A stretch of DNA of 64,000 bases from Bacillus sp. 1NLA3E (GCF_000242895.2 NC_021171.1:4064001-4128000); one strand, 5' to 3'; positions 16,618-26,156 are shown, counted from the first letter of the stretch. Made by a program: numbers and translations. Notes: generated from the letters alone by a model not told the origin.

Positions 16618-16971
16618 ATGAACTCCTTTGTAACTTTTATATTTATGAAATAAGCTATTCCATATTTTTTATGAAAATTTTTTGCTTTGTAAAATGTTGT
16701 AATATAATTAGAATAGCGACTCTGTTTTTAAAAAATAACAAAGATTTTACTCAGATGCTTTAATTGTGCCACCTTTCTCATATCAGCGTATTGTTCTAAT
16801 TTACAAACATTCACCTTTAGGCAATTTTTCCAGCAAAAAATTGGTCCATGCCAACTTTTTATCTCATGGTCAATAATCATGCACAAAGCCTATACTTTTT
16901 CTCTAGACCCACACGGTAATCGTTTGCTAATCTTAAATTTGATATAATGAAACAAATTGGGGTGTCAGAAG
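16618..16971. other. 354-bp intergenic region with CDF gene promoter
   Basis: AT-rich DNA between divergent genes. The only supported signal is a -10-like TATAAT (16943-16948) ahead of the cation transporter gene. I see no reading frame with a ribosome site, no strong terminator and no repeat copy. Confidence 0.5.
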
Positions 16972-17844
16972 ATGGAAAGATCGTTAGAAATTAAAAAAGC
17001 TGAAACAGGAGCATGGATTAGTATTATTGCCTATACTTTACTTTCCCTGCTAAAACTAATTGTAGGTTACATAGGAAATTCAGAAGCTCTAAGGGCTGAT
17101 GGATTAAACAATACAACCGATGTTGTAGTATCAGTTGCTGTGCTAATTGGCTTAAGAATATCAAGAAAACCTGCAGATGAAAACCATCTTTATGGTCATT
17201 ACCGTGCAGAGTCTGTTTCTTCGTTAATTGCCGCTATTATTATGACAGTAGTTGGATTGCAAATTATTGTGAATGCAGGTCGTTCATTTTTACTGTCAGA
17301 GTACTCACAGCCTGACATGCTTACTGCTTGGACTGCACTTTTTGGTGCTATCGTTTTATTGCTAGTGTTTTTACATAATCGAAAATTGGCGAAAGAACTA
17401 CACAGTTCCTCTTTAATGGCTGCAGCACAAGACAGTAAATCGGATGCACTCGTGAGTGTCGGGGCATTTGTTGGAATCATTGGGGCTAAGGTTGGATTAC
17501 TATGGCTAGATAGCTTTACCGCAATTATTGTTGGAATCATTATTATTAAAACAGCTTTGTCCATCTTCCGAGAAGCATCGGTATTATTGACTGATGGATT
17601 TGATGAAAAAAAACTGGAGTTACTTCGGAATACGGTCGCTGACACAAATGGCGTGTTGGACGTAAGAGATATTAAAGCCCGCGAGCATGGAAACAAAGTG
17701 TATGTAGATACAACCATCCTAGTTAACCCAAAACTAAATGTAGTAGAAAGCCACAAAATTACCGAAGATATCGAGAAGAAAATGTTGTTAGAACACAAAA
17801 ATACGTTTGTCCACGTTCATATTGAGCCGTATGAATTGAAGTAA
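16972..17844 (+). CDS. Cation diffusion facilitator family transporter
   Basis: A 290-residue CDF protein with six predicted helices followed by a cytosolic C-terminal domain. Metal-site residues are visible in ADGLNNTTDVV (helix 2), HLYGHYRAES after helix 3, and AAQDSKSDALVS (helix 5). These export divalent cations such as Mn, Fe or Zn in exchange for protons; metal not predictable here. The start is ATG 16972 with GGGGTG 7 bp upstream; TTG 16957 is in frame but lacks a site. It has a dedicated promoter and appears monocistronic. Confidence 0.88.
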   Translation: MERSLEIKKAETGAWISIIAYTLLSLLKLIVGYIGNSEALRADGLNNTTDVVVSVAVLIGLRISRKPADENHLYGHYRAESVSSLIAAIIMTVVGLQIIVNAGRSFLLSEYSQPDMLTAWTALFGAIVLLLVFLHNRKLAKELHSSSLMAAAQDSKSDALVSVGAFVGIIGAKVGLLWLDSFTAIIVGIIIIKTALSIFREASVLLTDGFDEKKLELLRNTVADTNGVLDVRDIKAREHGNKVYVDTTILVNPKLNVVESHKITEDIEKKMLLEHKNTFVHVHIEPYELK

Positions 17845-17923
17845 TTCCTCTCACCTTGGTGCCTATCATTGTGCAATGATATAATGAGGGGGCGCAATAA
17901 ATTTAACTTATTTTGGAGGTTCT

Positions 17924-18397
17924 ATGTTAACTTTTGAAGAAAAATTGGCTATTATTGAATCATTTCCTGAACTTAAACGAAAAAATGTATCACTAGGTCG
18001 TGTGAATTTTCAATACGAAGAAAGTGTTACCGATAAGAAAAACGTAGTGTATCATCTTCACCCAAATGGAAATGGCTTTGTATATGCGGAAAATATTAGT
18101 GGATATCAGTCTGATGATAAGGGAATGGTCAACATTCGTGATTTTTCAAAACAAGACTTAAGATCCATTATTCAGGAGTCCATTCTTTCTCTTGCACAAA
18201 GACCTGTCTCTGAAAGTGCTATCATTGGGGACGAGGTGGAAGAACGTTGGGTGGACGCTGAAAAACATAAACTGATCCTCATTCAAGAGGATGACATGTG
18301 GAATGTTTATGCTGGGTTAAACCTTGATGGTACCTTCCCTTCTTATAATGAGGCCAAGCAATATTTACTTGAAGAAGGATTTAGAAAACAATCTTAA
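17924..18397 (+). CDS. Conserved hypothetical protein (157 aa)
   Basis: A soluble 157-residue protein with no signal or membrane segment. It starts at ATG 17924 with GGAGG 8 bp upstream. The C-terminal part (WVDAEKHKLILIQEDDMWNVYAGLNLDGTFPSYNEAKQYLLEEG) looks like a small alpha/beta domain. It sits 79 bp after the CDF gene and has its own terminator. I do not recognise the family. Confidence 0.65.
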   Translation: MLTFEEKLAIIESFPELKRKNVSLGRVNFQYEESVTDKKNVVYHLHPNGNGFVYAENISGYQSDDKGMVNIRDFSKQDLRSIIQESILSLAQRPVSESAIIGDEVEERWVDAEKHKLILIQEDDMWNVYAGLNLDGTFPSYNEAKQYLLEEGFRKQS

Positions 18398-18403
18398 CTT
18401 TTT

Positions 18404-18451
18404 AGGCTAACTTTTCCAATAAATGGGGAAGTTGGCCTTCTTTCTTTTTTT
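18404..18451 (+). terminator. Terminator of the 157-aa gene
   Basis: GGCTAACTTTTCC pairs with GGGGAAGTTGGCC and is followed by a T-rich stretch. Confidence 0.8.
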
Positions 18452-18556
18452 TATATTCTTGGTTATCTTTATGATTTTAGAACGAAATCTTATATAATAT
18501 AAACTGAAACTTAAACATAATGTTAAAAAATATCTTTATTGTTGGAGGGGTTAAAA

Positions 18557-19351
18557 ATGACCAATCATGAAATTGATTACAAAATTTATGGCGATGATAT
18601 GCAGTTTGTCGAAGTTGAATTAGACCCTCAAGAAACGGTAATAGCCGAAGCAGGAAGCTTTATGATGATGGATGGCGACATTCAAATGGAAACAATTTTT
18701 GGTGACGGCTCTCAAGGTTCCGAAACTGGAGGAATAATGGGGAAATTACTCAGCGCTGGAAAACGTGTCATAACTGGGGAAAGTTTATTTATGACAGCTT
18801 TTACCAACCATGCAAACACGAAAAAACATGTTTCTTTTGCCGCACCATATCCTGGTAGTGTTATTCCTATGGATTTAAGTAAGTTAAATGGAAAAATCAT
18901 TTGTCAAAAGGATGCGTTTTTGGCCGCAGCAAAAGGTGTTTCAGTTGGAATCGAATTTCAACGAAAAGTTGGCGCTGGCTTTTTTGGCGGTGAAGGGTTT
19001 ATCATGCAAAAGCTCGAGGGCGACGGACTGGCATTTGTCCACGCCGGAGGTACTATACATAAAAAAGAACTTGCATCAGGTGACATGATCCGTGTAGATA
19101 CGGGCTGCTTAGTGGCTATGACTAGTGGTGTGAATTATGATATTGAATTTGTAAAAGGTGTTAAAACAGCTTTATTTGGTGGTGAAGGATTATTTTTTGC
19201 CACATTAAGAGGCCCAGGAACAGTTTGGATCCAATCGCTTCCATTTAGCCGTCTTGCCAGCCGTGTGTTTGCAGCTGCACCACATCGTGGAGGCTCAAAA
19301 GATGAAGGAAGCATCGCCAGAGGACTATTTGACATGTTTAATGGGGATTGA
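18557..19351 (+). CDS. TIGR00266/AIM24 family protein
   Basis: 264 residues from ATG 18557, with GGAGGGG at 18544-18550. Repeated glycine-rich beta segments are typical of the TIGR00266/AIM24 fold: [26 protein letters not shown]-type turns, [17 protein letters not shown] and [17 protein letters not shown]. The fold is related to tryptophan-RNA-binding attenuator-like barrels. Function is unknown in bacteria; the yeast relative is mitochondrial. Monocistronic. Confidence 0.8.
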   Translation: MTNHEIDYKIYGDDMQFVEVELDPQETVIAEAGSFMMMDGDIQMETIFGDGSQGSETGGIMGKLLSAGKRVITGESLFMTAFTNHANTKKHVSFAAPYPGSVIPMDLSKLNGKIICQKDAFLAAAKGVSVGIEFQRKVGAGFFGGEGFIMQKLEGDGLAFVHAGGTIHKKELASGDMIRVDTGCLVAMTSGVNYDIEFVKGVKTALFGGEGLFFATLRGPGTVWIQSLPFSRLASRVFAAAPHRGGSKDEGSIARGLFDMFNGD

Positions 19352-19363
19352 TAGAAAAGCAGA

Positions 19364-19442
19364 AGCGGCTTGACCAGGGGCTTATGACCCCGAGCCCCTA
19401 GCCGCTGGAGCTAGACAGATAGAAAAGCGGAAGCGTTTTGCC
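19364..19442 (+). repeat. Nested-hairpin intergenic repeat (different family from the GC-rich module)
   Basis: AGCGGCT-tgacc-AGGGGCT pairs with AGCCCCT-AGCCGCT (19364-19406), giving a long two-part stem. It is followed by CTGGAGCTAGACAG, then a second partial start (AGAAAAGCGGAAGCG, 19421-19435). The pattern, a GAAAAGCGGAAGCG start and GGAGCTAGACAG end, is a familiar intergenic repeat of bacilli. Confidence 0.65.
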
Positions 19443-19470
19443 AGGCGACTGGTAATAAAAGAAACGATAT

Positions 19471-19506
19471 AACAGGGTCCAATCGATTGTGATTGGACCC
19501 TGTTTT
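19471..19506. terminator. Bidirectional terminator
   Basis: AACAGGGTCCAATC pairs with GATTGGACCCTGTT; T-run to the right. Lies between the convergent AIM24-like and alanyl-tRNA editing genes. Confidence 0.85.
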
Positions 19507-19524
19507 CATTTATATCTCTATGCC

Positions 19525-20724
19525 CTATACCAATAAGGTAAGAGCCTTTTCCAGCAGTTGCAATCCAGAAATTGTAGCCTCTCCACCACCTTGTGCAAAT
19601 GCCTCATTTCCGCCACCTTTTCCATTAATCATTGGCAGAAGTTTAGAGACGATAGTCTTCATGTTGCCACTAGCTGCTAAACCTCGGGCACAAACCAATT
19701 GTAGTCGATCCTCATTTTCTGAAACCAAAATAACGACTCCATCTGCCGATTCAGAAGCTACAAAGCGACCAAACCTTTGAAGGTCCTGGATGGATCGATT
19801 TTGAAACACTTTGCTAATGACCCTATTCCCATCAACCAACCTAACGTTTTGCAACAATTCCATTACTTCATACTGCAATAAGGATTCGCGCGCTTCTTCT
19901 AATTCTTTATCAACCTCTTTAGCTGTCTCTAGCATTTTTTTTACAGAAGTAGCCATTTCGATTTCAGGCGCATTTAACAAAGGACTTAATTGCTTGAGAA
20001 TTTTTTGCTTTTGCCCAAGCTGAGTTAACACTCGATTCCCACATACAAATTGAACTCGAATTTTCTTTTTTTGACGCTCCCAATCCAATATTTTTAATGA
20101 CCCTACCTGACCGGTCGAATTAGGATGCGTGCCACCACAACCGTTATAATCAAAATCAGGGATAATAACAAGACGTATGTCCTCTGTGACTGAAATCCGC
20201 TTACGAAGCTTATATTGAGATAATTCAGCTGAGTTTACCCACCTGGTATCAATCGGTTGATTTTCTAAGATGATTTGATTGGCTCGTATTTCAACTTGTT
20301 GGGCTTGTTCCTCTTTCAATTCATCTGTATTTAGATCGATAGTAAGTACTTCTTTTCCAAGATGAAAGCTAACCGTTTCGAATTCAAATAACTCTTCAAA
20401 AGTTGCAGATAGAATATGCTGACCAGCATGTTGCTGCATATGATCAAAACGTCTCTGCCAATCAATTACACCAAAAATTTTCTCCTCTGTTTCAGCGATC
20501 GGACGATCAATATAATGGCGGATTTCCCCCTCGATTTCCTCAACATTTAGTACTTGAATATCGTTAAGAGTTCCAATGTCAAAAGGTTGTCCCCCACCTG
20601 TTGGGTAAAATGCAGTTCTATCTAACACAACAAACCAGTTTCCGGATTCATCCTGAGTCTGTTTCCGAACTTTTGCAGAAAATGTCTGTAAATAAGCATC
20701 TTGATAATATAGCTTTTGTTCCAC
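19525..20724 (-). CDS. Alanyl-tRNA editing protein (AlaX-L type, with DHHA1 domain)
   Basis: A 399-residue free-standing editing enzyme, starting at GTG 20724 with AGAGG upstream. It carries the AlaRS-like second additional domain: HMQQHAGQHILSA supplies the HxxxH zinc ligands and GCGGTHPNSTGQVGS the Cys/His ligands. A coiled linker follows (EVDKELEEARESLLQYEV) and then a DHHA1 domain ending GGGNEAFAQGGG. It hydrolyses Ser- or Gly-mischarged tRNA(Ala) in the cytosol. Two-domain length matches the AlaX-L class. It is a single gene whose leftward transcript ends at the shared terminator. Confidence 0.88.
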   Translation of the reverse strand: MEQKLYYQDAYLQTFSAKVRKQTQDESGNWFVVLDRTAFYPTGGGQPFDIGTLNDIQVLNVEEIEGEIRHYIDRPIAETEEKIFGVIDWQRRFDHMQQHAGQHILSATFEELFEFETVSFHLGKEVLTIDLNTDELKEEQAQQVEIRANQIILENQPIDTRWVNSAELSQYKLRKRISVTEDIRLVIIPDFDYNGCGGTHPNSTGQVGSLKILDWERQKKKIRVQFVCGNRVLTQLGQKQKILKQLSPLLNAPEIEMATSVKKMLETAKEVDKELEEARESLLQYEVMELLQNVRLVDGNRVISKVFQNRSIQDLQRFGRFVASESADGVVILVSENEDRLQLVCARGLAASGNMKTIVSKLLPMINGKGGGNEAFAQGGGEATISGLQLLEKALTLLV

Positions 20725-20820
20725 CGCAATCCTCTTTCCTAATACAAAATTTATTTATATTAAAATAAACAGATACTGCAAGGTTGGTCAAGCTCATTTC
20801 ATGAAACAGTTGATACAACT

Positions 20821-20847
20821 ACAAAAGAGCAACCTTATGGTTGCTCT
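20821..20847. terminator. Left copy of duplicated terminator hairpin
   Basis: GAGCAACC-ttat-GGTTGCTC flanked by ACAAAA on the left. It repeats 26 of 27 bases of 22039-22065 and abuts the inverted repeat of the second IS1182-like element, so it looks like a duplicated insertion target rather than a separate terminator. Confidence 0.75.
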
Positions 20848-20968
20848 CAGGCTGTCTTGAAACTCTCGACAGTCTATTATTTCCCCTAAAAACTTTAGTA
20901 ATTCACCGCGTTAATTTTTTATAATAAAAATATTAATTGTTAATAAATATTTGCTGTTCAATAGGTCA

Positions 20969-21098
20969 GTTGATTTCCGTTCCAGGCGCTTCGCTTTCCG
21001 CGGGGCGGGCGGTGAGCTTCCTCGTCGCTACGCTCCTGCGGGATCTCACCTGTCCCGCTGCTCCCGCAGGAGTCTTCGCGCCTTCCACTCCAATCAAC
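20969..21098 (-). repeat. GC-rich palindromic module, copy in left part of IS1182-like element
   Basis: GTTGAT...ATCAAC bounded module in reverse orientation relative to the copy at 21850-21978. It contains the same internal hairpins (CTCCTGCGG..., GCTCCCGCAGGAG). It forms a long-range inverted repeat with the right-hand module across the transposase remnant. Confidence 0.9.
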
Positions 21099-21199
21099 AG
21101 GTCGGTGCCAATACAAACCTTCCACTCAACCATTAAATAATAATAAGTGATAAAATCAATTTTAAGGCAAAACAGTCTAGCCAAAGTGAATATGAATTT

Positions 21200-21853
21200 A
21201 TGACTATTGATATATTAGTTCCTGACAATTATCTCCTCCGTGAGATTGAAAAATATATTATTTTTCATTTCTTCTTGAAAAAGGTCACCCTTTTTATAAC
21301 ACTGATAACGGTCGTCCTTCTGATCCACTTGTTCTATTTAAAATGATGTATATTGGCTTTCTTTACGGTATTCGCTCCGAGAGACAATTAGAAAGAGAAA
21401 TAAGAATGAGCGTTGCCTACCTTGGTTTTTAGGCTTAAAGTTAAAAGAGCCAGTTCCCCCATCACTCTACGATTAGTTGGAATTGTCCACATGGTTTTAA
21501 GGATACCAATATCTTTCAGGAAATTTTTGACGAGATTGTCCTATAAGCAATGAATCACAAAATGGTGGGTGGTGTCGGGTTTTATTTTCGGACTCTACTC
21601 ATTTAAAGGCTAATGCAAATAAGCATAAGTTTAAAAAAAAAGAGGTTGAAATAGAAACTCGTGAATACTCTGAAGAACTAAACAACGAAGCTTCGCGGAC
21701 TCAGGAAGAACTGCATGGGCTTCATTACTGCCGATTACGGGGATTGAAGAATGAAAGTGAACAGGCTCTCCTTACTGCATCCTGCCAAAACATAGAAAAG
21801 ATTGCAACACATTTAGCTAGGTTGGATATGGTGTGTTGCAATTCTTTAGGTTG
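21200..21853 (+). pseudogene. IS1182-type transposase pseudogene
   Basis: The remnant starts near ATG 21200 (MTIDILVPDNYLLREIEKYI), typical of an IS1182 transposase N-terminus. After a frameshift comes TDNGRPSDPLVLFKMMYIGF, LYGIRSERQLEREIRMSVAY, then a stop. Later segments [26 protein letters not shown] and the C-terminal [17 protein letters not shown] are in shifting frames with several stops. A large middle part with catalytic residues is missing between EELHG and the tail. Clearly non-functional. Confidence 0.85.
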
Positions 21854-21978
21854 ATTGGAGCGGAAGGTGCGAAGACTCCTGCGGGAGTAGCGGGACAGGT
21901 GAGACCCCGCAGGCGTTTACGCCGAGGAGGCTCAGCGCCCGCCCCGCGGAAAGCGAAGCACCTGGAGCGGAAATCAAC
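21850..21978 (+). repeat. GC-rich palindromic module, copy in right part of IS1182-like element
   Basis: Forward module bounded by GTTGAT and ATCAAC, overlapping the stop codon of the transposase remnant. Internal CGGGAG/CTCCTGCG hairpin and GCGGGACAGGTGAG are conserved. Confidence 0.9.
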
Positions 21979-22038
21979 CGGCCAATTAGCAGGCTAAATA
22001 AAAAATTGCCGAGTAGAATACTCTTTCTCGACAATCTG

Positions 22039-22070
22039 ACAAAAGAGCAACCTTTTGGTTGCTCTTTTGT
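22039..22070. terminator. Right copy of duplicated terminator (doxX terminator)
   Basis: ACAAAAGAGCAACC-tttt-GGTTGCTCTTTTGT is a complete bidirectional terminator straight after the stop of the leftward DoxX gene. It is the intact copy of the pair created by the IS1182-like insertion. Confidence 0.85.
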
Positions 22071-22081
22071 TTAAAAAGGAT

Positions 22082-22582
22082 TTATTTTTCCACGCCTAAC
22101 TGACTTACTTTGCCTTTTCCAAATTTTCTTTTAACAAAAGGAACAGTTAAGCGGTCTAGACCCCAATAATATGAACCTGAGCCAGTAAAAAGTAAAATCA
22201 TCGCTGCTGTGTATAAAATGGGATTTGTGCTTGTTGTTCCTGCTAGCATGTAATTCAAATTCATTAAAGCACCAGCAAGGATTGCTGGAATCGTTACTAA
22301 ACCTAAAATAAGTCCAAGACCAACTAAAGCTTCACCCCAAGGGATTAAAGTATTAAAAATATGTACATTAGGCAATGCAAAATGCTGAATAAAAGCTGCA
22401 TACCAACCTTGTACAGCGGGATGCTCTCCAGAAGAGTTTGCAATTGCTCCTTGTAAGAATCCGTCTGCTGCAAAGCCACCCGCTTTAATTTTCTCAATGC
22501 CTGCTTCGAACCATTGTAATCCAAGCCAAATTCTCAAAATCGTCCATACTACTGATGCTTGTGGAGTTTTCCACCATTTCAT
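22082..22582 (-). CDS. DoxX-family membrane protein (MhqP-like)
   Basis: A 166-residue membrane protein with four predicted helices and the DoxX signatures RIWLGLQWFEAGIEKIKAGGF and WGEALVGLGLILGLVT. AGGAGATGACATAAA precedes the ATG. DoxX proteins often form complexes linked to thiol or quinone stress; B. subtilis MhqP of the quinone-responsive mhqNOP operon is of this family. A palindromic operator resembling the MhqR type lies upstream, and an azoreductase gene is its neighbour, both supporting a quinone/electrophile stress role (inference). Confidence 0.8.
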   Translation of the reverse strand: MKWWKTPQASVVWTILRIWLGLQWFEAGIEKIKAGGFAADGFLQGAIANSSGEHPAVQGWYAAFIQHFALPNVHIFNTLIPWGEALVGLGLILGLVTIPAILAGALMNLNYMLAGTTSTNPILYTAAMILLFTGSGSYYWGLDRLTVPFVKRKFGKGKVSQLGVEK

Positions 22583-22642
22583 TTTATGTCATCTCCTGAT
22601 TGTTTGAAATCTTATTAACATGCTGGCCAGCACTTTGGAAAC

Positions 22643-22682
22643 AAGATATCTTAAGTGAAATATCTTGATATTAAGATATATC
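22643..22682 (-). promoter_or_regulatory. Palindromic operator (MhqR-like) upstream of doxX
   Basis: Two overlapping palindromes: AAGATATCTT (22644-22653) and TATCTTGATATTAAGATA (22661-22678). The second resembles the MhqR operator of B. subtilis (TATCTcgaa..CgAGATA pattern). Position 60-100 bp upstream of the doxX start fits a MarR-family repressor site. A half site TTGTTCAA occurs a little further upstream, near 22710. Confidence 0.55.
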
Positions 22683-22773
22683 AATTAAATGTAAAACACA
22701 ATAGGATTCACAATTTGTTCAATATTATTTTTAAAGGAGGATATTAAACTTTGCATAGGATCGTTTTTTTCTC

Positions 22774-22810
22774 AAAAAAAAACGATTCTTCATCAGAAGA
22801 ACCGCTTTTT
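22774..22810 (-). terminator. Terminator of the second azoreductase gene
   Basis: On the minus strand, CGGTTCTTC-tgat-GAAGAATCG is followed by nine T residues. Confidence 0.8.
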
Positions 22811-22818
22811 TACATTGA

Positions 22819-23454
22819 TTAGAAGGTATGTGCCATTTCCTTTGCACGGGCAATGGCATTTTTCTTTATTTCTTCTGCCTTTTCAGGATTGGCGTTATGT
22901 CCTTCGACGAACAACCCTTCCAGTGAAGGAACACCGAAAAAATTCATCATAACACTTAAGTAGCGGTGGCCCATTTCCATTGCAGCTGCTGGCCCTTCAG
23001 AGTAATAACCACCACGTGCTTGAATGTGAATGGCTTTCTTATTTGTTAAAAGTCCCACTGGGCCTTGCTCAGTGTAATTAAATGTTTTGCCCGCCACTGC
23101 AATTGAATCTAAGTACGCCTTCATAACGGGTGGGAAAGAAAAGTTCCAAAGTGGTGTGACAAAAACATATTTATCAAAGGCGATAAATTGATCACTTAAC
23201 TCACCAAGGCGCCCCACTTTTGCTTGTTCTTCTGGAGAAAGTTCAGTAAACCCGCTTCCAGAGCGAAGTTTCCCCCATCCGCTAAAAACATCTGCATCAA
23301 TATGTGGGATATTTTCGCTATATAAATCTAAATGAACAACTTCATCATTGGGGTTTGCTTGCTTATAAGAATCGATAAATTCCTTACCTACTGCCATACT
23401 ATAAGATTGTGTTTCATTATGAGGATGTGCTGTAATGTGTAAAACTTTTGCCAT
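22819..23454 (-). CDS. azoR: FMN-dependent NADH-azoreductase (second paralog)
   Basis: 212 residues from ATG 23454 ([19 protein letters not shown]), with AGGAGGAATCGAGG upstream. FMN-site motifs are [26 protein letters not shown] and [13 protein letters not shown]. It is more divergent from the other two copies than they are from each other; it resembles the B. subtilis AzoR-type enzymes beginning MAKVLYI. Reduces quinones and azo compounds with NADH. It is next to the DoxX gene on the same strand (236-bp gap with operator), suggesting a shared stress role. Confidence 0.88.
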   Translation of the reverse strand: MAKVLHITAHPHNETQSYSMAVGKEFIDSYKQANPNDEVVHLDLYSENIPHIDADVFSGWGKLRSGSGFTELSPEEQAKVGRLGELSDQFIAFDKYVFVTPLWNFSFPPVMKAYLDSIAVAGKTFNYTEQGPVGLLTNKKAIHIQARGGYYSEGPAAAMEMGHRYLSVMMNFFGVPSLEGLFVEGHNANPEKAEEIKKNAIARAKEMAHTF

Positions 23455-23525
23455 GATTCCTCGATTCCTCCTTTTGTTTTTAAATTGGTGCACCGTTTTT
23501 AGTATTAGTTATAATGGCAAAAAAA

Positions 23526-23566
23526 ATAAGCCTGTCCGCATAAAATATTATGCGAATAGGCTTATT
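23526..23566 (-). terminator. Terminator of ppaC
   Basis: On the minus strand, AATAAGCCT...CGCATA pairs with TATGCG...AGGCTTATT, followed by eight T residues. The inner and outer stems are separated by a small internal loop. Confidence 0.85.
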
Positions 23567-23571
23567 GATAA

Positions 23572-24507
23572 TTAGTTCTTTTTGACAAATGTATCAGTTA
23601 GTGGTGGAATAATTTGTTTTTTACGTGATACAACACCTTTAAGAAGGGCTGAGTTGTTTGTCAATGTTACATTAAATGCTTCCTCAACTACTCCAGTTTC
23701 GTTACCTAGTGCAACCCCAACAGAATCATTGGTTAAAATATCAGTAACAACAAATAGGAACAAATCTAAATTCTTTTCAGAAATTACCTTTGTAAGAGCA
23801 TCCTCTAGTTCTGCTTGACGAGCAAGAACATCGTTTGTGTCAACAGCATTCACTTGAGCGACCTCAACTTTATAGTTGCCCATTTGGAATTCCTTAGCAT
23901 CTAAAGAAATCAATTGAGAGATTGTTTTATCACTTAAGTCCGCGCCAGCTTTTAACATCGCTAAGCCGTAGCTTTCTGCGTCCACTCCGGCGATTTCAGC
24001 AAGTTCCTTAGCTGCAGCCACATCTTGGTCTGTGCAGGTTGGAGATTTAAATAATAAAGAATCAGAAATGATTGCCGATAACATTAATCCAGCAATTTCT
24101 TTTTCAATCGCAATTCCATTTTCTTTGTACATTTTGTTTAAGATTGTCGCTGTACAACCAACAGGCTCGCAACGATAGTATAAAGGATCGCTTGTCTCAA
24201 AATTAGCAATGCGGTGGTGGTCAATTACTTCAAGTACACGAACTTTGTCAATATCGTTGGCACTTTGTTGGCGCTCATTGTGATCCACCAAGATTACGTT
24301 TTTTACCTCTTCAGATACTTGTTCCACTAAACGAGGTGCTGCTACTTGAAATTGGTCAAGTGCATACTGAGTTTCACCATTAACTGAACCTAAGCGAATT
24401 GCTTCAACTTCTACCCCTAATTTTGACTTTAAGTCTGCATAAGCAAGAGCAGAACAAATTGTATCAGTATCTGGATTTTTGTGACCAAAAATAAATATTT
24501 TTTCCAT
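23572..24507 (-). CDS. ppaC: Manganese-dependent inorganic pyrophosphatase
   Basis: A 311-residue class C (DHH family) pyrophosphatase hydrolysing cytosolic diphosphate, thereby driving biosynthesis. N-terminal metal motif [17 protein letters not shown] in LVDHNERQQ, the DHH motif [10 protein letters not shown] and the C-terminal substrate motif SRKKQIIP are all present. I chose ATG 24507, because AAGGAG is 8 bp upstream; GTG 24513 is in frame but too close. Single-gene unit with its own terminator. Confidence 0.95.
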   Translation of the reverse strand: MEKIFIFGHKNPDTDTICSALAYADLKSKLGVEVEAIRLGSVNGETQYALDQFQVAAPRLVEQVSEEVKNVILVDHNERQQSANDIDKVRVLEVIDHHRIANFETSDPLYYRCEPVGCTATILNKMYKENGIAIEKEIAGLMLSAIISDSLLFKSPTCTDQDVAAAKELAEIAGVDAESYGLAMLKAGADLSDKTISQLISLDAKEFQMGNYKVEVAQVNAVDTNDVLARQAELEDALTKVISEKNLDLFLFVVTDILTNDSVGVALGNETGVVEEAFNVTLTNNSALLKGVVSRKKQIIPPLTDTFVKKN

Positions 24508-24785
24508 TTTCACTTCTCCTTATCGTTTATTACATAATTTCCATGAATATGTCCGTATTCTATTTTAATAGATTTTACGCAAATTACAAAAAAAAATTGC
24601 TCGACAAAGTTTTTATTTTTGATATTGAAGGCAAACCAGCATTTTTACGAAAGGCTTTGTTAGTGCACAATGTTGATTTTACCCTCCCAGTTGATTGGAT
24701 CGCAAATCAACAGACTAGTTTAACACAAAAAAAGCAACCCTAATAATGAAGGATTGCCAAAGTATTGAATATTCACTTGTTGCCC

Positions 24786-26156
24786 CTACAGGACTTCGTG
24801 TTTAGTATTTAACTGATTTAACGGAGGTGATTGAGTAGTTGAATTATATGCAACCTCTTCATGGAAGCTTAAATCTAATCCCATTAATTCCTCTTCTTTG
24901 CTTACACGGATGGCAGTGAACAGGCTGATCACTTTTAAAATCACAAAAGTACCAACTGATGCCAATAAAACTGCTGCTCCTACCCCAACCAATTGATGGA
25001 GCAATTGCTCTGGATTCCCGTAGAGTAATCCATTATTACCTGCTTCATTAACACTTTTTGTAGCAAAGATCCCAGTGGCAATCGCCCCCCAAATTCCACC
25101 AATCCCATGGACCCCAAATGCGTCTAATGTATCATCATATTTAAAGCGAACCTTTACAAAATTGATTCCGAAATAACAAATTGGTGCTGAAATCAGGCCA
25201 ATTAGTAAAGCTGATTGAACTGTGACAAAACCTGTCGCAGGTGTAATGGCTACTAAGCCTGCAATGGCACCCGTCGCTGCACCTACCAACGTTGGACGCT
25301 TGCGAATCTTCCATTCAATCAATAACCAACCAAGTCCTCCTGTTGCTGCTGCCACGGTCGTGGTAGCGAAAGAAAGAGCTGCGATACTCCCCGATCCTAA
25401 TGCACTACCCGCATTAAATCCGTACCAGCCAAACCAAAGTGTTGCGGCACCAATGAGAAAGAAAACAATATTGTGCGGTGCGTGCTCCATCTGCAGTTTT
25501 TCATTTCTCGGTCCAATCACAATGGCGGCAACTAAAGCACTGACACCAGATAGAATGTGAACAACTGTCCCTCCAGCAAAGTCAAGCTCGCCCATTTTGA
25601 ATAACCAGCCGCCACCCCATACCCAGTGAGCCATTGGAGCGTAAACGAATGTAACCCATAATACTGTGAACATCGTCCAAGCAGGGAATGAAATTCGACC
25701 GGCAATGCCCCCTGAAATAATGGCAACCGTAATCGCTGCGAAAGCGCCTTGGAAAATCACAAAGATTAAATCAGGTATCGTAAAACCTAAGGAACTATTT
25801 CCTACTCCTATTCCTTTCAATCCAAGGAAATCTAAGGAGCCAATTAAACCAGCTGCATCGGTACCGAAGGTTAAAGTGTAGCCCCAAAGTACCCAGACAA
25901 CCGTGACAATTAATAAACTGACGAAACTGTGCATCATCGTTGAAATTACATTTCGTTCACTGACTAATCCACCATAAAATAGTGCAAGACCTGGCACGTG
26001 CATAAAAAGAACAATAGCTGTCGCAATTAACATCCAAGTTGTATCGCCTGTGTCAATGGCGGGAGTTTTTTCAGCAGCAAATGCATTAATTGGTAATACC
26101 AATAAAAATAATAACGACATTCCAATTAAAGAAGATTTATTTTTTAACAGATGCAT
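24786..26156 (-). CDS. Ammonium transporter (Amt family)
   Basis: A 456-residue Amt/NrgA-type channel with a cleavable signal (LLFLLVLPINAFAA) and eleven predicted helices. Motifs AHWVWGGGWL, DFAGGTVVHILSGVSAL (with the pore-lining His) and LDAFGVHGIGGIWG (second pore His) are intact. It passes ammonium across the cytoplasmic membrane. No GlnK/PII gene is linked, unlike the B. subtilis amtB-glnK pair. It lies downstream, on the same strand, of a copper amine oxidase, which releases ammonia from amines; the link is inferred. GGGAGG precedes the ATG. Confidence 0.92.
   Translation of the reverse strand: MHLLKNKSSLIGMSLLFLLVLPINAFAAEKTPAIDTGDTTWMLIATAIVLFMHVPGLALFYGGLVSERNVISTMMHSFVSLLIVTVVWVLWGYTLTFGTDAAGLIGSLDFLGLKGIGVGNSSLGFTIPDLIFVIFQGAFAAITVAIISGGIAGRISFPAWTMFTVLWVTFVYAPMAHWVWGGGWLFKMGELDFAGGTVVHILSGVSALVAAIVIGPRNEKLQMEHAPHNIVFFLIGAATLWFGWYGFNAGSALGSGSIAALSFATTTVAAATGGLGWLLIEWKIRKRPTLVGAATGAIAGLVAITPATGFVTVQSALLIGLISAPICYFGINFVKVRFKYDDTLDAFGVHGIGGIWGAIATGIFATKSVNEAGNNGLLYGNPEQLLHQLVGVGAAVLLASVGTFVILKVISLFTAIRVSKEEELMGLDLSFHEEVAYNSTTQSPPLNQLNTKHEVL

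Larger units (their letters stand above)
20848..22038 (+). mobile_element. Decayed IS1182-family element (1191 bp)
   Basis: Left end CAGGCTGTCTTGAAA (20848-20862) and right end TTTCTCGACAATCTG (22024-22038) are imperfect inverted repeats matching those of the 618-bp element. The flanks are a 27-bp direct repeat (26 identical) comprising a whole terminator hairpin. The inside holds a transposase pseudogene (21200-21853) between two GC-rich modules in inverted orientation (20969-21098 reverse, 21850-21978 forward). IS1182-family elements are known to insert into stem-loop targets, which fits both copies here. Confidence 0.85.
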
